DNA of 64,000 nt from AR5 sp041497115 (GCA_041497115.1 JBGQFW010000009.1:9684-73683), one strand, 5' to 3'. Positions 40,301-47,231 are shown, counted from the stretch's first letter. A program made the numbers and translations. Notes: generated from the sequence alone by a model not told the origin.

Positions 40301-42408
40301 ACGTGCAGGGGCTGGCCCGCCACCTCCTGCGCCACGTGGCGACGGCGTTCGGCGCCGACACCGTCGGCCTGTGGATGGTGGACGAGACCGGCCAGTGGCT
40401 GACGCCGTTCGCCGGCTATCGCGTGCCGCCGACGTGGCTGGCCGCGCTGCGCGACGTGCGGCTGTCGCTCGCCGACAACGCGCTCTACGCCGAGGTGGCC
40501 CGCACCCTGCGGCCGGTGTTCTCGGCCGACGCGACCCACGACCCGCGCATGCCGGCGATCATCCGCGAGCACGCGCCGCACCGCAGCCAGCTCTTCGTCC
40601 CCGTCGTGGCCAAGGACCGGATGATCGGGGGCTTCGCGGTCATCTGGTGGGAGCGGGTGCACGACTTCGCCGAGAGCGACCTCGCGCTGATCGAGGCGAT
40701 CGCCAGCCAGGCCGGCGTGGCCATCGAGAATGCGCGGCTGTTCGAGGAGAACCGCCGCCGCGTCGAGGAGCTGTCGGTGCTGCACGCGCTGTCGCAGGCG
40801 GTCACCGGCCAGCTCGACCGGGCGGCGCTGCTGGACGCGCTGCGGGCGCAGCTCGCGCGCGTGGTGGACGTGCGCCACATGGTCGTCGTCGTCCGCGCCG
40901 AGGACACCGACGAGCTGGAGATCGCGCTGCGGCTCGTGGACGGCGAGGTGGACCGGAGCGAGCCCCACCGCTACCCGGCCGCCGGCATCGGCCTCATGTC
41001 GGCGGTGCTGGAGTCGGGCCGGCCGCTGCGCGCCGACGACTACGGCGCCGAGTGCGCGCGCCGCGGCGTCAGGCCGGTGGCGCTGTCCGAGCGGCTCCGC
41101 CACTGGCTCGGCGTGCCGCTCATCGGGCGCGACCGTGTGCTGGGCATGCTGGCGCTGCGCTCGGCCGAGCGGCCGTTCACCCAGGCCGAGGAGAACCTGC
41201 TCGTCAACAGCGCGCACCTCACGGCGCTGGCGCTGGCCAGCGCGCGGCTCTACGAGGAGCGCACGCGCGCCTACGGCGAGCTGTCGGCCGCCCAGGACCA
41301 GCTCGTGCGCACCGAGAAGCTGCGCGCCCTCGGCGAGATGGCCTCCGGCGTGGCCCACGACTTCAACAACCTGCTCGCCTCCGTGCTCGGCCGCGCCCAG
41401 CTCCTCCTGCGCCGCGTGCAGGAGCCGCAGCTGCGCCAGTGGCTGCAGGTCATCGAGCGGGCCGCGCTGGACGGCGCGCAGACCGTCAAGCGGCTGCAGG
41501 AGTTCACGCGCATCCGCCGCGACCAGCCACTGGTGCCGCTCGACATCAACCAGGTCGTGCGCGATGCGCTCGACATCACCCAGTCGCGCTGGAAAGACGA
41601 GGCGACCAGCCGCGGCATCGGGCTCGAGGTGCGCGCCCGGCTGGCCGACGTGCCGGCGGTGGTCGGCGACGCCGCCGAGCTGCGCGAGGCGATGACCAAC
41701 CTCATCCTGAACGCGGTGGACGCGATGCCGGCGGGCGGCGTTCTCACGCTCATGACGGCGCTGGTGGACGACCGGGTGGAGGTGGCGGTGGCCGACACCG
41801 GCGTCGGCATGCCCGCCGAGGTGCGCGACAAGGTCTTCGACCCGTTCTTCACCACCAAGGGACCGCAGGGCACCGGGCTGGGGCTCTCGATGACCTACGG
41901 CATCGTCTCGCGCCACGGCGGCTCCATCGCGGTGGAGAGCGAGCCGGGGCTGGGCTCGACGTTCCGGCTGTCGTTCCCGCGCGGGAGCGACGTGCGGCCG
42001 GTCGAGGCGCCGGCGCCGCCCGCCATCCCCACCGTGCGGCCGCTGCGCTGTCTCGTGGTGGACGACGAGCCACCGGTGCGCGCGGTGCTCGGCGACATCC
42101 TCGAGTCGGCCGGCCACTCGGTGGTGACGCTCGGTGACGGGGCCGAGGCGATCGCCCGCTTCGGCGCCGAGCCGTTCGACCTCGTGGTGACCGACCTCGC
42201 CATGCCGCGCGTATCGGGGTGGCAGGTGGCCCGCGCCGTCAAGCAGGTCGCGCCCACGGTGCCGGTGTTCCTCGTGACGGGCTTCGGCGTGGAGCTCTCG
42301 GCCGACGAGCGTCGCGCCCACGGTGTGGATCTCGTCCTCGTCAAGCCGATCCAGATCCAGGAGATTCTCGACGCCGTGGCCGAGGTCGCGCGGGCCCGGC
42401 CCGTTTGA
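34390..42408 (+). CDS. Giant hybrid sensor histidine kinase with 13 tandem GAF domains
   Basis: A 2672-residue sensor. Residues 1-60 hold two hydrophobic segments. Thirteen GAF domains of about 170 residues follow (about 34660-41270), each opening with a TLxxLSxxLSxTLD-like helix and closing with ALENARLYxET-like helices that link to the next. Then come HisKA (phospho-acceptor H2323 in GVAHDFNN), HATPase (NLILNAVDAMPAGG, DTGVGMP, GTGLGLSM) and a C-terminal receiver domain (VVDDEPPVRAV, phospho-acceptor D2602 in VVTDLAMPR, signature lysine in LVKPI). The CTG at 34390 overlaps the pyk stop and has GGGGAG five bases upstream; the next option is GTG 34426, which would cut the first membrane segment. 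The GAF ligands are unknown. No transcription regulator partner is adjacent. Confidence 0.9.
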   Translation: MSRRRGLGLVLVVAALAALWGAGGALLARGWLVGPLVASFVIAAGGAVAAVLLAGRARAAATAPAPAPPPVGAPPPGDATAPADELRSRELEAFYTAALTMGSGTDLVATAEQTLDVVLAVAALHVGLVFRLEASTGTLALVASRGLTPPQAEALSRRKLHGSHVGEAARTGRYVVTELTTSPFVEDPQLRGAIAAGRFHTQLALPIFAEGQVWGVMALVSDEPRTFDADQLTLLQGVAHQVGLAVARASLFAEAQEKSRRLETLTRLSQGLSATLSGDQVLQRVVEAAVELLDTAIARLWILDEDGNQLVLGAAAGMVPAPEGLRAMPVGEGLVGLAVARRAAVLMPDVQNDPRVRNAARLRAEGIASAAAVPLIAGSRMIGALAVGSRERREYPADETDLLQSLANQAAIAIDNARLFFDEQTRRAYLSALLEINTKIGTLAPTDTLLSSIAEEAARLLAVDNAGFRLLEGDELVLAGLAGSAGETMLRPRLKVGESMSGRVVAAGHSLMLDIDGPANEIPEHRAAGRRLGYLKFLGVPLKIGDRTIGVLTFRARRAFTPRDQELAEAFAGQAAIALEHSRLYREARRQAERMRALADLARVLSETLDPEAVGQRVADSMCELLGARSSAVYRLGEGGEMIVQTVSRESQFEWPRGLGPGIGVIGLAARERRPFAAADVLEDPRIQYDDRIRTLVSTRDDRAMVAVPLLVRGRLFGALAVADRTGRVFDLEDTRLAQAFADQGALALENARLYAETTRRRREAEELARMARGLTESLDVDALSARIAENVLALFNAQSSGLRLLRADGALVGLAFAGRAAALFAPGHVLPPGTSTSGRAVERGAVVSTRDIVADPTLLLTEELREGMTGLGDLAQLAVPLRAKGQTIGALSVSDRAGRVFSDAEAGLLQAFADQAALALENARLYAETTRRRHEAEELARLAQTLTESLDVSDVVGRTVDSVLPLFNAQGSALRLMQPDGSLVALALGGSSRDAFEPGHVLPPGHGVLGRAALEGRATWTADVLGDAAVSLSDNLREGLHRSGEGAILAVPLRVKGMVIGALGISDERGRVFTREEAALLQGFADQAALALENARLFSLERARRRQIAALAEIEREFAAELDPERLLGLVVERSGRLFDAESAIFLTDDDGTLVRRAWTVEGAGPERLAPGEGLVGIAAAERRGIIANDYPTSPLARPEIVERGVRHAMVQPLVIGERARGAIVLARGESGDRFQAEELALLESFAAQAAIALENSRLYRAAETRAARLRTLTRLSHLVTSSLDTGHVLTSIAEAAAEIMSAPFVAVWLADETVGTLHMQAFSDRSPGAAQNISDIRFGEGAVGWVAVERRPLAIDDIYTDGRFVARDWARERGFRSLFCTPILDQQRLLGVLVLISDRPFRFGPDDDDLLQSFSAQAAAAIRNAGLYEEARRYAERLRALEEVNRLVSSSLNVEEVLQNLARAIAQFFDAPYVSIWAHDAGTQRLRRALTFGDARLAAELHDDLAVGEGAVGWVVRQREPILWTDASADPRSVDAATMQHHGLRWMTAYPIAIGERVLGAFAVHRAAAWPVTPETTSLMGSLAAQAAIALENARLYSETTRRLTETRALLEVAELLNSTLDSRTLLKRVTLKVAQVCRVDRCTLELWDGDRVVPLMSQFADGRRAPRMWKEFQTVPPEPPSAIAANAQVIETRQPLLIPDTATTTLIPREWVESFGLKSCLIVPMVLQERVIGVMTLDYCERPTPFQDWQSDLAMAIAGQLALALENTRLYAETQERLKETRTLLAVGQVLSQPGPTDQAMRGVAAEVGRAFDADMVGVYLTDKRRGILAPAAGYHVPKELLQFFMERPIDLERVPALQATWQQGRSVWSSDVHVDARFDRAWSGELPSHSVLIAPTMAHGDAVGGLFLVWWRTGRVFPPGEIRLIDGVAAQVGLAMENAELARQTQSKLAETETLLSVSRAVSSTLDVQGLARHLLRHVATAFGADTVGLWMVDETGQWLTPFAGYRVPPTWLAALRDVRLSLADNALYAEVARTLRPVFSADATHDPRMPAIIREHAPHRSQLFVPVVAKDRMIGGFAVIWWERVHDFAESDLALIEAIASQAGVAIENARLFEENRRRVEELSVLHALSQAVTGQLDRAALLDALRAQLARVVDVRHMVVVVRAEDTDELEIALRLVDGEVDRSEPHRYPAAGIGLMSAVLESGRPLRADDYGAECARRGVRPVALSERLRHWLGVPLIGRDRVLGMLALRSAERPFTQAEENLLVNSAHLTALALASARLYEERTRAYGELSAAQDQLVRTEKLRALGEMASGVAHDFNNLLASVLGRAQLLLRRVQEPQLRQWLQVIERAALDGAQTVKRLQEFTRIRRDQPLVPLDINQVVRDALDITQSRWKDEATSRGIGLEVRARLADVPAVVGDAAELREAMTNLILNAVDAMPAGGVLTLMTALVDDRVEVAVADTGVGMPAEVRDKVFDPFFTTKGPQGTGLGLSMTYGIVSRHGGSIAVESEPGLGSTFRLSFPRGSDVRPVEAPAPPAIPTVRPLRCLVVDDEPPVRAVLGDILESAGHSVVTLGDGAEAIARFGAEPFDLVVTDLAMPRVSGWQVARAVKQVAPTVPVFLVTGFGVELSADERRAHGVDLVLVKPIQIQEILDAVAEVARARPV

Positions 42409-42491
42409 ATGGAGGGCCCCGAGATGGCCCCCCATACCCCCCATTTGCTCGGGCCGCCGCGGCGGAGCCGTGGCGGCCCTCGGAGATCTCG
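42409..42491 (+). repeat. Structured GC-rich repeat, family 2, copy A
   Basis: Fills the gap between the giant kinase and the enoyl-CoA hydratase. A GGGCCCC-GAGATGG-CCCCCC tract is followed by a hairpin: GGGCCGCC (42451-42458) with GGCGGCCC (42472-42479), a G/T mismatch, inner CGGC (42460-42463) with GCCG (42467-42470) and loop GGA. Related copies lie at 45967-46043 (inverted) and 63836-64000. Outer stems differ but remain paired while the inner hairpin is conserved. The right end (GGAG at 42482) doubles as ribosome site for the next gene. Confidence 0.8.
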
Positions 42492-43283
42492 ATGACCTAC
42501 CAGCACCTGCTCGTCGAGCGGGCGGCGCACGTCGCCACGCTCACGCTCAACCGTCCCGACGCCTACAACGCCCTCGACCTGGCGCTGGGCCGCGAGCTGT
42601 TCCACGCCTCGCTCGAGCTCGACGAGGATCCCGACGTGCGCTGCATCGTCGTCACCGGAAGCGGCAAGGCGTTCTGCGCCGGCGGCGACGTGAAGGCGTT
42701 CGTGGACAACCTCGGGCGCATCGGCGCCCACATCAAGGAGCTCACGACCTACCTGCACGGCGCCGTCTCGCGCTTCTGCCGGAGCGACAAGCCGGTCATC
42801 ATGGCCGTCAACGGCGTCGCTGCCGGCGGCGGCTTCAGCCTCGCGCTGTCGGGGGACCTCGTCGTCGCCGCCGAGTCGGCGCGCTTCACGATGGCGTACT
42901 CGAAGATCGCCGCGACGCCCGACGGCTCGTCGTCCTACTTCCTGCCGCGGCTGGTCGGCCTGCGCCGGGCGATGGAGCTCTACTTCACCAACCGCCCGCT
43001 GACCGCGCGGGAGGCGCTGGAGTGGGGGATGATCACGCGGGTGGTGCCCGACGCCGAGCTGCGCGCGGCCGTGCAGGCGCTGGCCCGCGAGCTGGCGCAG
43101 GGGCCGACGCGGGCGTTCGGCGCCGCCAAGCGGCTCCTCCAGCAGTCCACGTGGGAGAGCCTGGAGACGCAGATGGAGGCGGAGGCGCAGGCCATCGCCG
43201 CCTCGGGCCACACCGAGGACTTCCGGGCCGGCGTCACCGCCTTCGCCGACAAGAAGCCGGCGCCGGCGTTCCGCGGGCGCTGA
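42492..43283 (+). CDS. Enoyl-CoA hydratase/isomerase family protein
   Basis: Crotonase-fold enzyme, 263 residues. Oxyanion-hole and CoA-binding motifs: SGKAFCAGGDVKAF near residue 57 and NGVAAGGGFSLALSGDLVVAAESARF near 100. The catalytic region ATPDGSSSYFLPRLVG keeps an aspartate where PaaG-type isomerases have one, so an isomerase or ring-type hydratase reaction is as likely as straight-chain hydration. The ATG at 42492 is chosen because it directly follows the repeat and matches the family N-terminus (YQHLLVERAAHVATLTLNRP). It precedes a selenoprotein gene on the same strand. Confidence 0.9.
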   Translation: MTYQHLLVERAAHVATLTLNRPDAYNALDLALGRELFHASLELDEDPDVRCIVVTGSGKAFCAGGDVKAFVDNLGRIGAHIKELTTYLHGAVSRFCRSDKPVIMAVNGVAAGGGFSLALSGDLVVAAESARFTMAYSKIAATPDGSSSYFLPRLVGLRRAMELYFTNRPLTAREALEWGMITRVVPDAELRAAVQALARELAQGPTRAFGAAKRLLQQSTWESLETQMEAEAQAIAASGHTEDFRAGVTAFADKKPAPAFRGR

Positions 43284-43320
43284 GCGGCGTTCGAGGTTAC
43301 TCTGGGGCGGGAGGGAGCCC

Positions 43321-44067
43321 ATGAAGCCGCGCGTCTACTACCGTCCCGGCTGATCGTCCTGCTCCAAGACGAAGGAGCTCCTCACGTCTTGGGGGATCGA
43401 GTTCGATCCCGTCGACATCCAGGCCGATCCGTCCACCGTCGCCGAGCTCAAGCGCCTGGGCGTGCCACGCGTGCCCGCCGTCATCATCGGCGACCGCGCG
43501 GTCCACGGCTGGAACCCCCGGGGCTACGCGGAATTGCTCGGCGTGCCGTACACCGCCGCCGACCAGATGCCGGTGCGCGAGCTCGCCGCGCGCCTCGATC
43601 GCATCCTCGAGGCCACCCAGCATGTGGTGAGCCGCTTCGACGCCGCCCAGCTCGACGTGGTCCCCGCCGAGCGCAAGCGCACGATCCGCGACCTCGGCTA
43701 TCACGTCTTCCGCATCGGCCTGTCCTTCATCGACGCCATGGACCAGGGGCGCCTGCCCGAGGCGTGGTTCGACGAGAAGGCGCCCGCCGATATGAAGGAC
43801 GGCGGCGACATGGCGCGCTGGGGCGCCCTGGTGCGGGGCCGCATCGGCGGCTGGTTCGAGGGGGCGGGTGACGACGAGTTCGAGCGCACGATCGAGGTCT
43901 ACTACGGCCCCCAGGGCAGCCACGACCTGCTCGAGCGCACCACCTGGCACTGCGCTCAGCACCTGCGCCAGCTCCACATCCTCGCCGACCGCTACAACGT
44001 CCCCAACCCCGGCCCGCTCCCGGCGCACCTCTTCGACCGCCTCCCCCTCCCCGAAGCGATCTGGTGA
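43321..44067 (+). CDS. Selenoprotein: glutaredoxin-like domain (UxxC) fused to DinB-type domain
   Basis: Reading from the ATG at 43321 (GGAGGG five to ten bases upstream), residue 11 is an in-frame TGA (43351-43353) in the context YYRPG-U-SSC, exactly where glutaredoxins have the first cysteine of CxxC. The frame then continues to 44067 for 248 residues. Residues 1-75 are glutaredoxin-like (SSCSKTKELL helix, cis-proline VPRVPAVIIGD). Residues 100-248 resemble the DinB/YfiT four-helix family (HxxQH-like WHCAQHLRQLHIL). A perfect ten-pair hairpin starts eight bases after the TGA and fits a bacterial SECIS. The protein probably catalyses thiol-disulfide or deglutathionylation chemistry; the DinB part may bind metal or a thiol cofactor. 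Confidence 0.85.
43362..43394 (+). promoter_or_regulatory. SECIS-like hairpin for Sec11
   Basis: Arms CTCCAAGACG (43362-43371) and CGTCTTGGGG (43385-43394) form ten pairs including one G-U, around a 13-base loop that itself contains the palindrome GGAGCTCC. The stem begins eight bases after the UGA, so the apical loop is about 25 bases downstream, in the range bound by SelB in known bacterial SECIS elements. Confidence 0.75.
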
Positions 44068-44123
44068 TCCCCGAACCTGACGATCAGCTAGCAATGCTCA
44101 TCTGAAGAGAGTCCGCGCGGCTC

Positions 44124-44274
44124 CACGGTAGGGGCCGGATTGGCCCGGTGGGTCCCGAGACCCGTCCCCGGCCCAACCTAAGCTGGCGTCACCGTTCTGA
44201 AGTTTCTTAGCCCGACCTACGCCGCGCCGCTCGTGGTCGCGGGACCCACCGGGCCAGTCCGGCCCCGGGCCGTG
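44124..44274. repeat. Long inverted repeat between convergent genes (Y)
   Basis: Arms of 27 bases, 44131-44157 and 44240-44266, are complementary except for one position that would be a G-U pair in RNA. After a small internal loop the pairing continues with CACGG (44124-44128) and CCGTG (44270-44274). The central 82 bases are AT-richer than the flanks. It occupies the 220-base gap between the selenoprotein gene and the convergent membrane-protein gene, where nothing else is visible. It could act as a two-way terminator, though it lacks a T tract, or be a mobile palindromic element. Confidence 0.8.
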
Positions 44275-44287
44275 AAGCCGACGAGGG

Positions 44288-45253
44288 CTAGTCTTCCTCG
44301 GCCCAGGCGTGGGCGAGACGGCCGGCGAGCGTGCGGTGGCCGGAGAAGTAGTAGGCGAGCATGGCGACGGCCGCGAGGATGTTGCCGACGAAGATCGTCC
44401 AGCCGGCCAGCTTGTCGAGGATCCAGCTCGCCATGATGACGATGGCCCCGAAGAAGAGGATCTCGAACGCGGTGAAGAGGATGATGAGCGCGAAGATCAG
44501 CAGCGGCTGGCGCTCGGCGCCGGCGATCAGCAGCGCGCCGACGATGCCGAAGGCGATGAACGCCAGACCGTGGAGGACCGTGTAGACCAGCACGCCCCCG
44601 AGGGGATCGGGCGCGCGCAGCATGGCGCCGCCCAGCAGCTTCGGCGTGCGCAGCGGCTCGCCCTGGATCGCGTCGATCGCGAAGAACCAGATGGCCACCA
44701 CGGCAGCGCCGATGATGCCGGCCACGACCCCTTCGCGCAGCACGCTGCCCCACGAGCCGACCAGCGTGCCGGGCAGCGCCCGGTGGGCGCGGAAGAAGAC
44801 CCAGAGCATCGCGACCGAGGCGAGCAGGTTGCCGATCAGCACCGACCACCACACCAGCTCGAGCTGCACGGCGCGTCCCAGCACGCTGAGGATGCCGAAG
44901 AAGAACACCTCGAAGCAGGCGAACAGGATCACGAACCCCACGAACAGGGCGGGCTCGCGCTCGCTCATGGCCATCATGGTGGCGGCGATCACGCCGAAGG
45001 CGATGAACGCCAGGCCGTGCAGGACGGTGTAGCCCAGGATCGGCCCCAGCGCGGGCTCGAGCCCCACCGGCGTCTTCACGCCGAAGAAGACCAGCGAGCC
45101 GAGCAGGGTGGGCGTCATGAAGGGACGGCCGCGCAGCAGGTCGAAGAGGAAGAACCAGATGGCGACGACGGCCGCGCCGACGACACCGGCGACGATGCCT
45201 TCCCGGACTACCGAGCGCTCGGACCCGTTCATGGGTGGCGTCCCGGGCGGCAT
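44288..45253 (-). CDS. Internally duplicated membrane protein of unknown function
   Basis: A 321-residue protein with about eight hydrophobic segments built from two clear repeats of roughly 150 residues. VREGIVAGVVGAAVVAIWFF (near 15) recurs as LREGVVAGIIGAAVVAIWFF (near 172), and YTVLHGLAFIAFG and GNLLAS/GNILAA also occur once per half. I do not recognise a functional family. The start could be the ATG at 45253 (GAGG four bases before it) or the ATG at 45232. It lies 35 bases downstream of the FGE-like gene on the same strand and is probably co-transcribed with it. Confidence 0.75.
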   Translation of the reverse strand: MPPGTPPMNGSERSVVREGIVAGVVGAAVVAIWFFLFDLLRGRPFMTPTLLGSLVFFGVKTPVGLEPALGPILGYTVLHGLAFIAFGVIAATMMAMSEREPALFVGFVILFACFEVFFFGILSVLGRAVQLELVWWSVLIGNLLASVAMLWVFFRAHRALPGTLVGSWGSVLREGVVAGIIGAAVVAIWFFAIDAIQGEPLRTPKLLGGAMLRAPDPLGGVLVYTVLHGLAFIAFGIVGALLIAGAERQPLLIFALIILFTAFEILFFGAIVIMASWILDKLAGWTIFVGNILAAVAMLAYYFSGHRTLAGRLAHAWAEED

Positions 45254-45288
45254 CTTACCTCAAACCGGTCGCCTGCGGGAATCGACCC

Positions 45289-45933
45289 TCAGCCGCTCCG
45301 GACCACGCGGAGGCCGTAGTCGGAGTAGCGCAGGTGCGGGGGCAGCGACGAGCGGTGGGCGACCGGGCTCCAGGGATCGGCGTGACGCCAGGCCCCGCCG
45401 CGGCTGACCCGGCGGGTGCCGGCGGCCGGGCCGCGCGGGGTGCGGGGCGGCGAGGCCGCGTAATACCCCTCGTCGTACCAGTCGGCGCACCACTCGTGGC
45501 AGACGCCGGAGAGGTCGTGGAGGCCGAGGGGGTTGGCCGGGCCGGTCCCCACGCGCGGCGGCGCGCGCCGTGGGGTCACCGCCGGCCGCTCGTCGCCCCA
45601 CGGGTAGCGGGCGCCGTCGCGCCCACCGCGGGCGGCCTTTTCCCATTCGGCCTCGGTCGGCAGCCGGGCCCCCGCCCACGCCGCGAACGCCGAGGCCTCG
45701 TTCCACGACACGCCCACCACCGGCTGGTCGGCGGCGTCGAACCCGGCCGCGCCCCAGAAGGCGGGCGGCGGCGCGCCGGTGGCGGCCAGCCATGCGGCCC
45801 ACTCCGCGTTGGTCACCGGCGTCGTCGCGACGCGGAAGGCGTCCACCCAGACGACGTGCGCCGGCCGCTCGGACGGGTGCCCCTCGCCCCACCCCATCGT
45901 GAACGCTCCCGCCGCCACTTCTATAAAGTCCAC
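45289..45933 (-). CDS. Formylglycine-generating enzyme/SUMF1-like protein
   Basis: A 214-residue SUMF1 (FGE-sulfatase) domain: FIEVAAGAFTMGWGEGHPSERPAHVVWVDAFRVATTPVTNAEW at the start, GVSWNEASAFAAWAGARLPTEAEWEKAARGG in the middle, and ending GLRVVRSG. Catalytic copper-binding cysteines of true FGE are not evident; the usual NVWEW site reads GVCHEWCADWY. It may be one of the many domain members not acting on sulfatases. The GTG at 45933 is chosen because it begins the domain and sits directly beside a TATAGA on the minus strand; the longer frame would run through repeat B. No sulfatase gene is in the window. Confidence 0.82.
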   Translation of the reverse strand: MDFIEVAAGAFTMGWGEGHPSERPAHVVWVDAFRVATTPVTNAEWAAWLAATGAPPPAFWGAAGFDAADQPVVGVSWNEASAFAAWAGARLPTEAEWEKAARGGRDGARYPWGDERPAVTPRRAPPRVGTGPANPLGLHDLSGVCHEWCADWYDEGYYAASPPRTPRGPAAGTRRVSRGGAWRHADPWSPVAHRSSLPPHLRYSDYGLRVVRSG

Positions 45934-45934
45934 G

Positions 45935-45950
45935 AGTCTATAATGACTCG
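45935..45950. promoter_or_regulatory. Divergent promoter dyad GAGTC-TATAAT-GACTC
   Basis: GAGTC and GACTC form a perfect five-base dyad around a TATAAT (45939-45944). Read on the minus strand it yields TATAGA immediately before the GTG of the FGE-like gene; on the plus strand TATAAT faces the aminotransferase, whose start is about 120 bases downstream beyond repeat B. It is either a shared promoter or an operator overlapping a -10 element. Confidence 0.5.
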
Positions 45951-45966
45951 CTCGTCGGTCGCGGCG

Positions 45967-46043
45967 CGATGTCGAGAAGCGCCACGGCTTCGCCGGGGCG
46001 CTTCGAGCGTTGGGGGTATGGGGGCGATGTCGGGGCCCCCATG
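45967..46043 (-). repeat. Structured GC-rich repeat, family 2, copy B
   Basis: Inverted relative to copy A. Hairpin arms GAAGCGCC (45976-45983) and GGCGCTTC (45997-46004), an A/G mismatch, inner CGGC (45985-45988) with GCCG (45992-45995) and loop TTC. A G-rich tract with runs of five or more G follows (46011-46040) and ends in GGGGCCCCC and ATG. The outer arm sequence differs from copies A and C while complementarity is kept. It lies just upstream of the ribosome site of the aminotransferase. Confidence 0.8.
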
Positions 46044-46061
46044 TCATACGGGAGGTATCCC

Positions 46062-47231
46062 ATGAGGGTCGCGGAGCGGATGGGGCGGCTGGGGACCGAG
46101 TCGGCGTTCGAGGTGCTGGCGCGCGCGAAGGCGCTCGAGCGGCAGGGGCGCGAGATCGTCCATCTCGAGATCGGCGAGCCCGACTTCGACACGCCGGCGC
46201 ACATCAAGGAGGCGGCCAAGCGCGCGCTCGACGCGGGCGCGACGCACTACGGGCCGTCGGCGGGATTGCCCGAGCTGCGCGAGGCGATCGCCAAGCACAC
46301 CGCCGAGACGCGCGGGGTGCCGGTGTCGCCCGAGCAGGTGGTGGTCACCCCGGGCGCCAAGCCGATCATGTTCTTCACGATCATGGCGCTGGTCGGCCGC
46401 GGCGACGAGGTGATCTACCCCAACCCGGGCTTCCCGATCTACGAGTCGGTCATCAACTTCGTGGGCGGCGTGCCGGTGCCGATCCCGCTGCGCGAGGAGA
46501 GCGACTTCGGCTTCGACCTGCCGCTGTTCGAGCAGCGGGTGTCGTCGAAGACGAAGCTGATCATCGTCAACTCGCCGGAGAACCCCACCGGCGGCGTGCT
46601 GGACCGCGACCAGATCGAGCGAATCGCGCGCATCGCCGCCGACCGCGACATCCCGGTGCTCACCGACGAGATCTACCGCCAGTTCCTCTACGACGGCGAG
46701 TTCGTCTCGTTCTACGCGCAGCCCGGCATGCACGCGCGCTCGATCCTGCTCGACGGCTTTTCGAAATCCTACGCGATGACCGGCTGGCGGCTCGGCTACG
46801 GCGTGATGCCGACCGACCTCGCCGAGCACGTTACGCGGCTGATGGTGAACTCCAACTCCTGCACCGCCTCGTTCGTGCAGCTGGCGGGCGTGGCCGCGCT
46901 GCAGGGCGACCACGAGCCGGTCCGGCGGATGGTGGCCGAGTTCCGGCGGCGGCGCGACCTGCTGGTGGACGGCCTCAACCGGCTGCCCGGCGTGTCGTGC
47001 CGTCGGCCGCGCGGCGCCTTCTACGTGTTCCCGAACGTCAGCAAGACCGGCCGCCCGTCGAGCGAGGTCGCCGAGCGACTGCTTCAGGATGCGGGCGTCG
47101 CCGTGCTCTCCGGCACCGCCTTCGGCGTCCACGGGGAGGGCTACCTGCGCATCTCCTACGCCAACTCCGAGGAGAATCTCCGCAGGGCGCTGGAGCGGAT
47201 GCGCACCGTCTTCGAGGCGTTCGCCCGCTGA
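46062..47231 (+). CDS. Class I/II aminotransferase (aspartate aminotransferase family)
   Basis: PLP-dependent enzyme, 389 residues from the ATG at 46062, supported by GGGAGG at 46050-46055. Signature segments: HLEIGEPDFDTPAHIKEAA, THYGPSAGLPELREAI, NSPENPTGG, TDEIYRQFLYDG and the lysine loop GFSKSYAMTGWRLGYG with the Schiff-base lysine. It belongs to the subgroup of aspartate/aromatic aminotransferase-like proteins; the exact amino donor is not clear. An upstream extension to 45969 is open but is only the repeat being read through. The TGA stop overlaps a CTG that may start the next gene. Confidence 0.93.
   Translation: MRVAERMGRLGTESAFEVLARAKALERQGREIVHLEIGEPDFDTPAHIKEAAKRALDAGATHYGPSAGLPELREAIAKHTAETRGVPVSPEQVVVTPGAKPIMFFTIMALVGRGDEVIYPNPGFPIYESVINFVGGVPVPIPLREESDFGFDLPLFEQRVSSKTKLIIVNSPENPTGGVLDRDQIERIARIAADRDIPVLTDEIYRQFLYDGEFVSFYAQPGMHARSILLDGFSKSYAMTGWRLGYGVMPTDLAEHVTRLMVNSNSCTASFVQLAGVAALQGDHEPVRRMVAEFRRRRDLLVDGLNRLPGVSCRRPRGAFYVFPNVSKTGRPSSEVAERLLQDAGVAVLSGTAFGVHGEGYLRISYANSEENLRRALERMRTVFEAFAR

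Noticed and set aside
43351..43353. Frameshift, nonsense mutation or pseudogene at the in-frame TGA of the glutaredoxin-DinB gene (and likewise at 53552 and 53986)
   Set aside because: In all three the codon lies exactly at a redox Cys position, both flanks keep one frame and good conservation, and a hairpin follows at SECIS distance; ordinary pseudogenes would not show this three times.
45969..46061. N-terminal extension of the aminotransferase
   Set aside because: It is a read-through of repeat B; the ATG at 46062 has a proper ribosome site and matches the family start.
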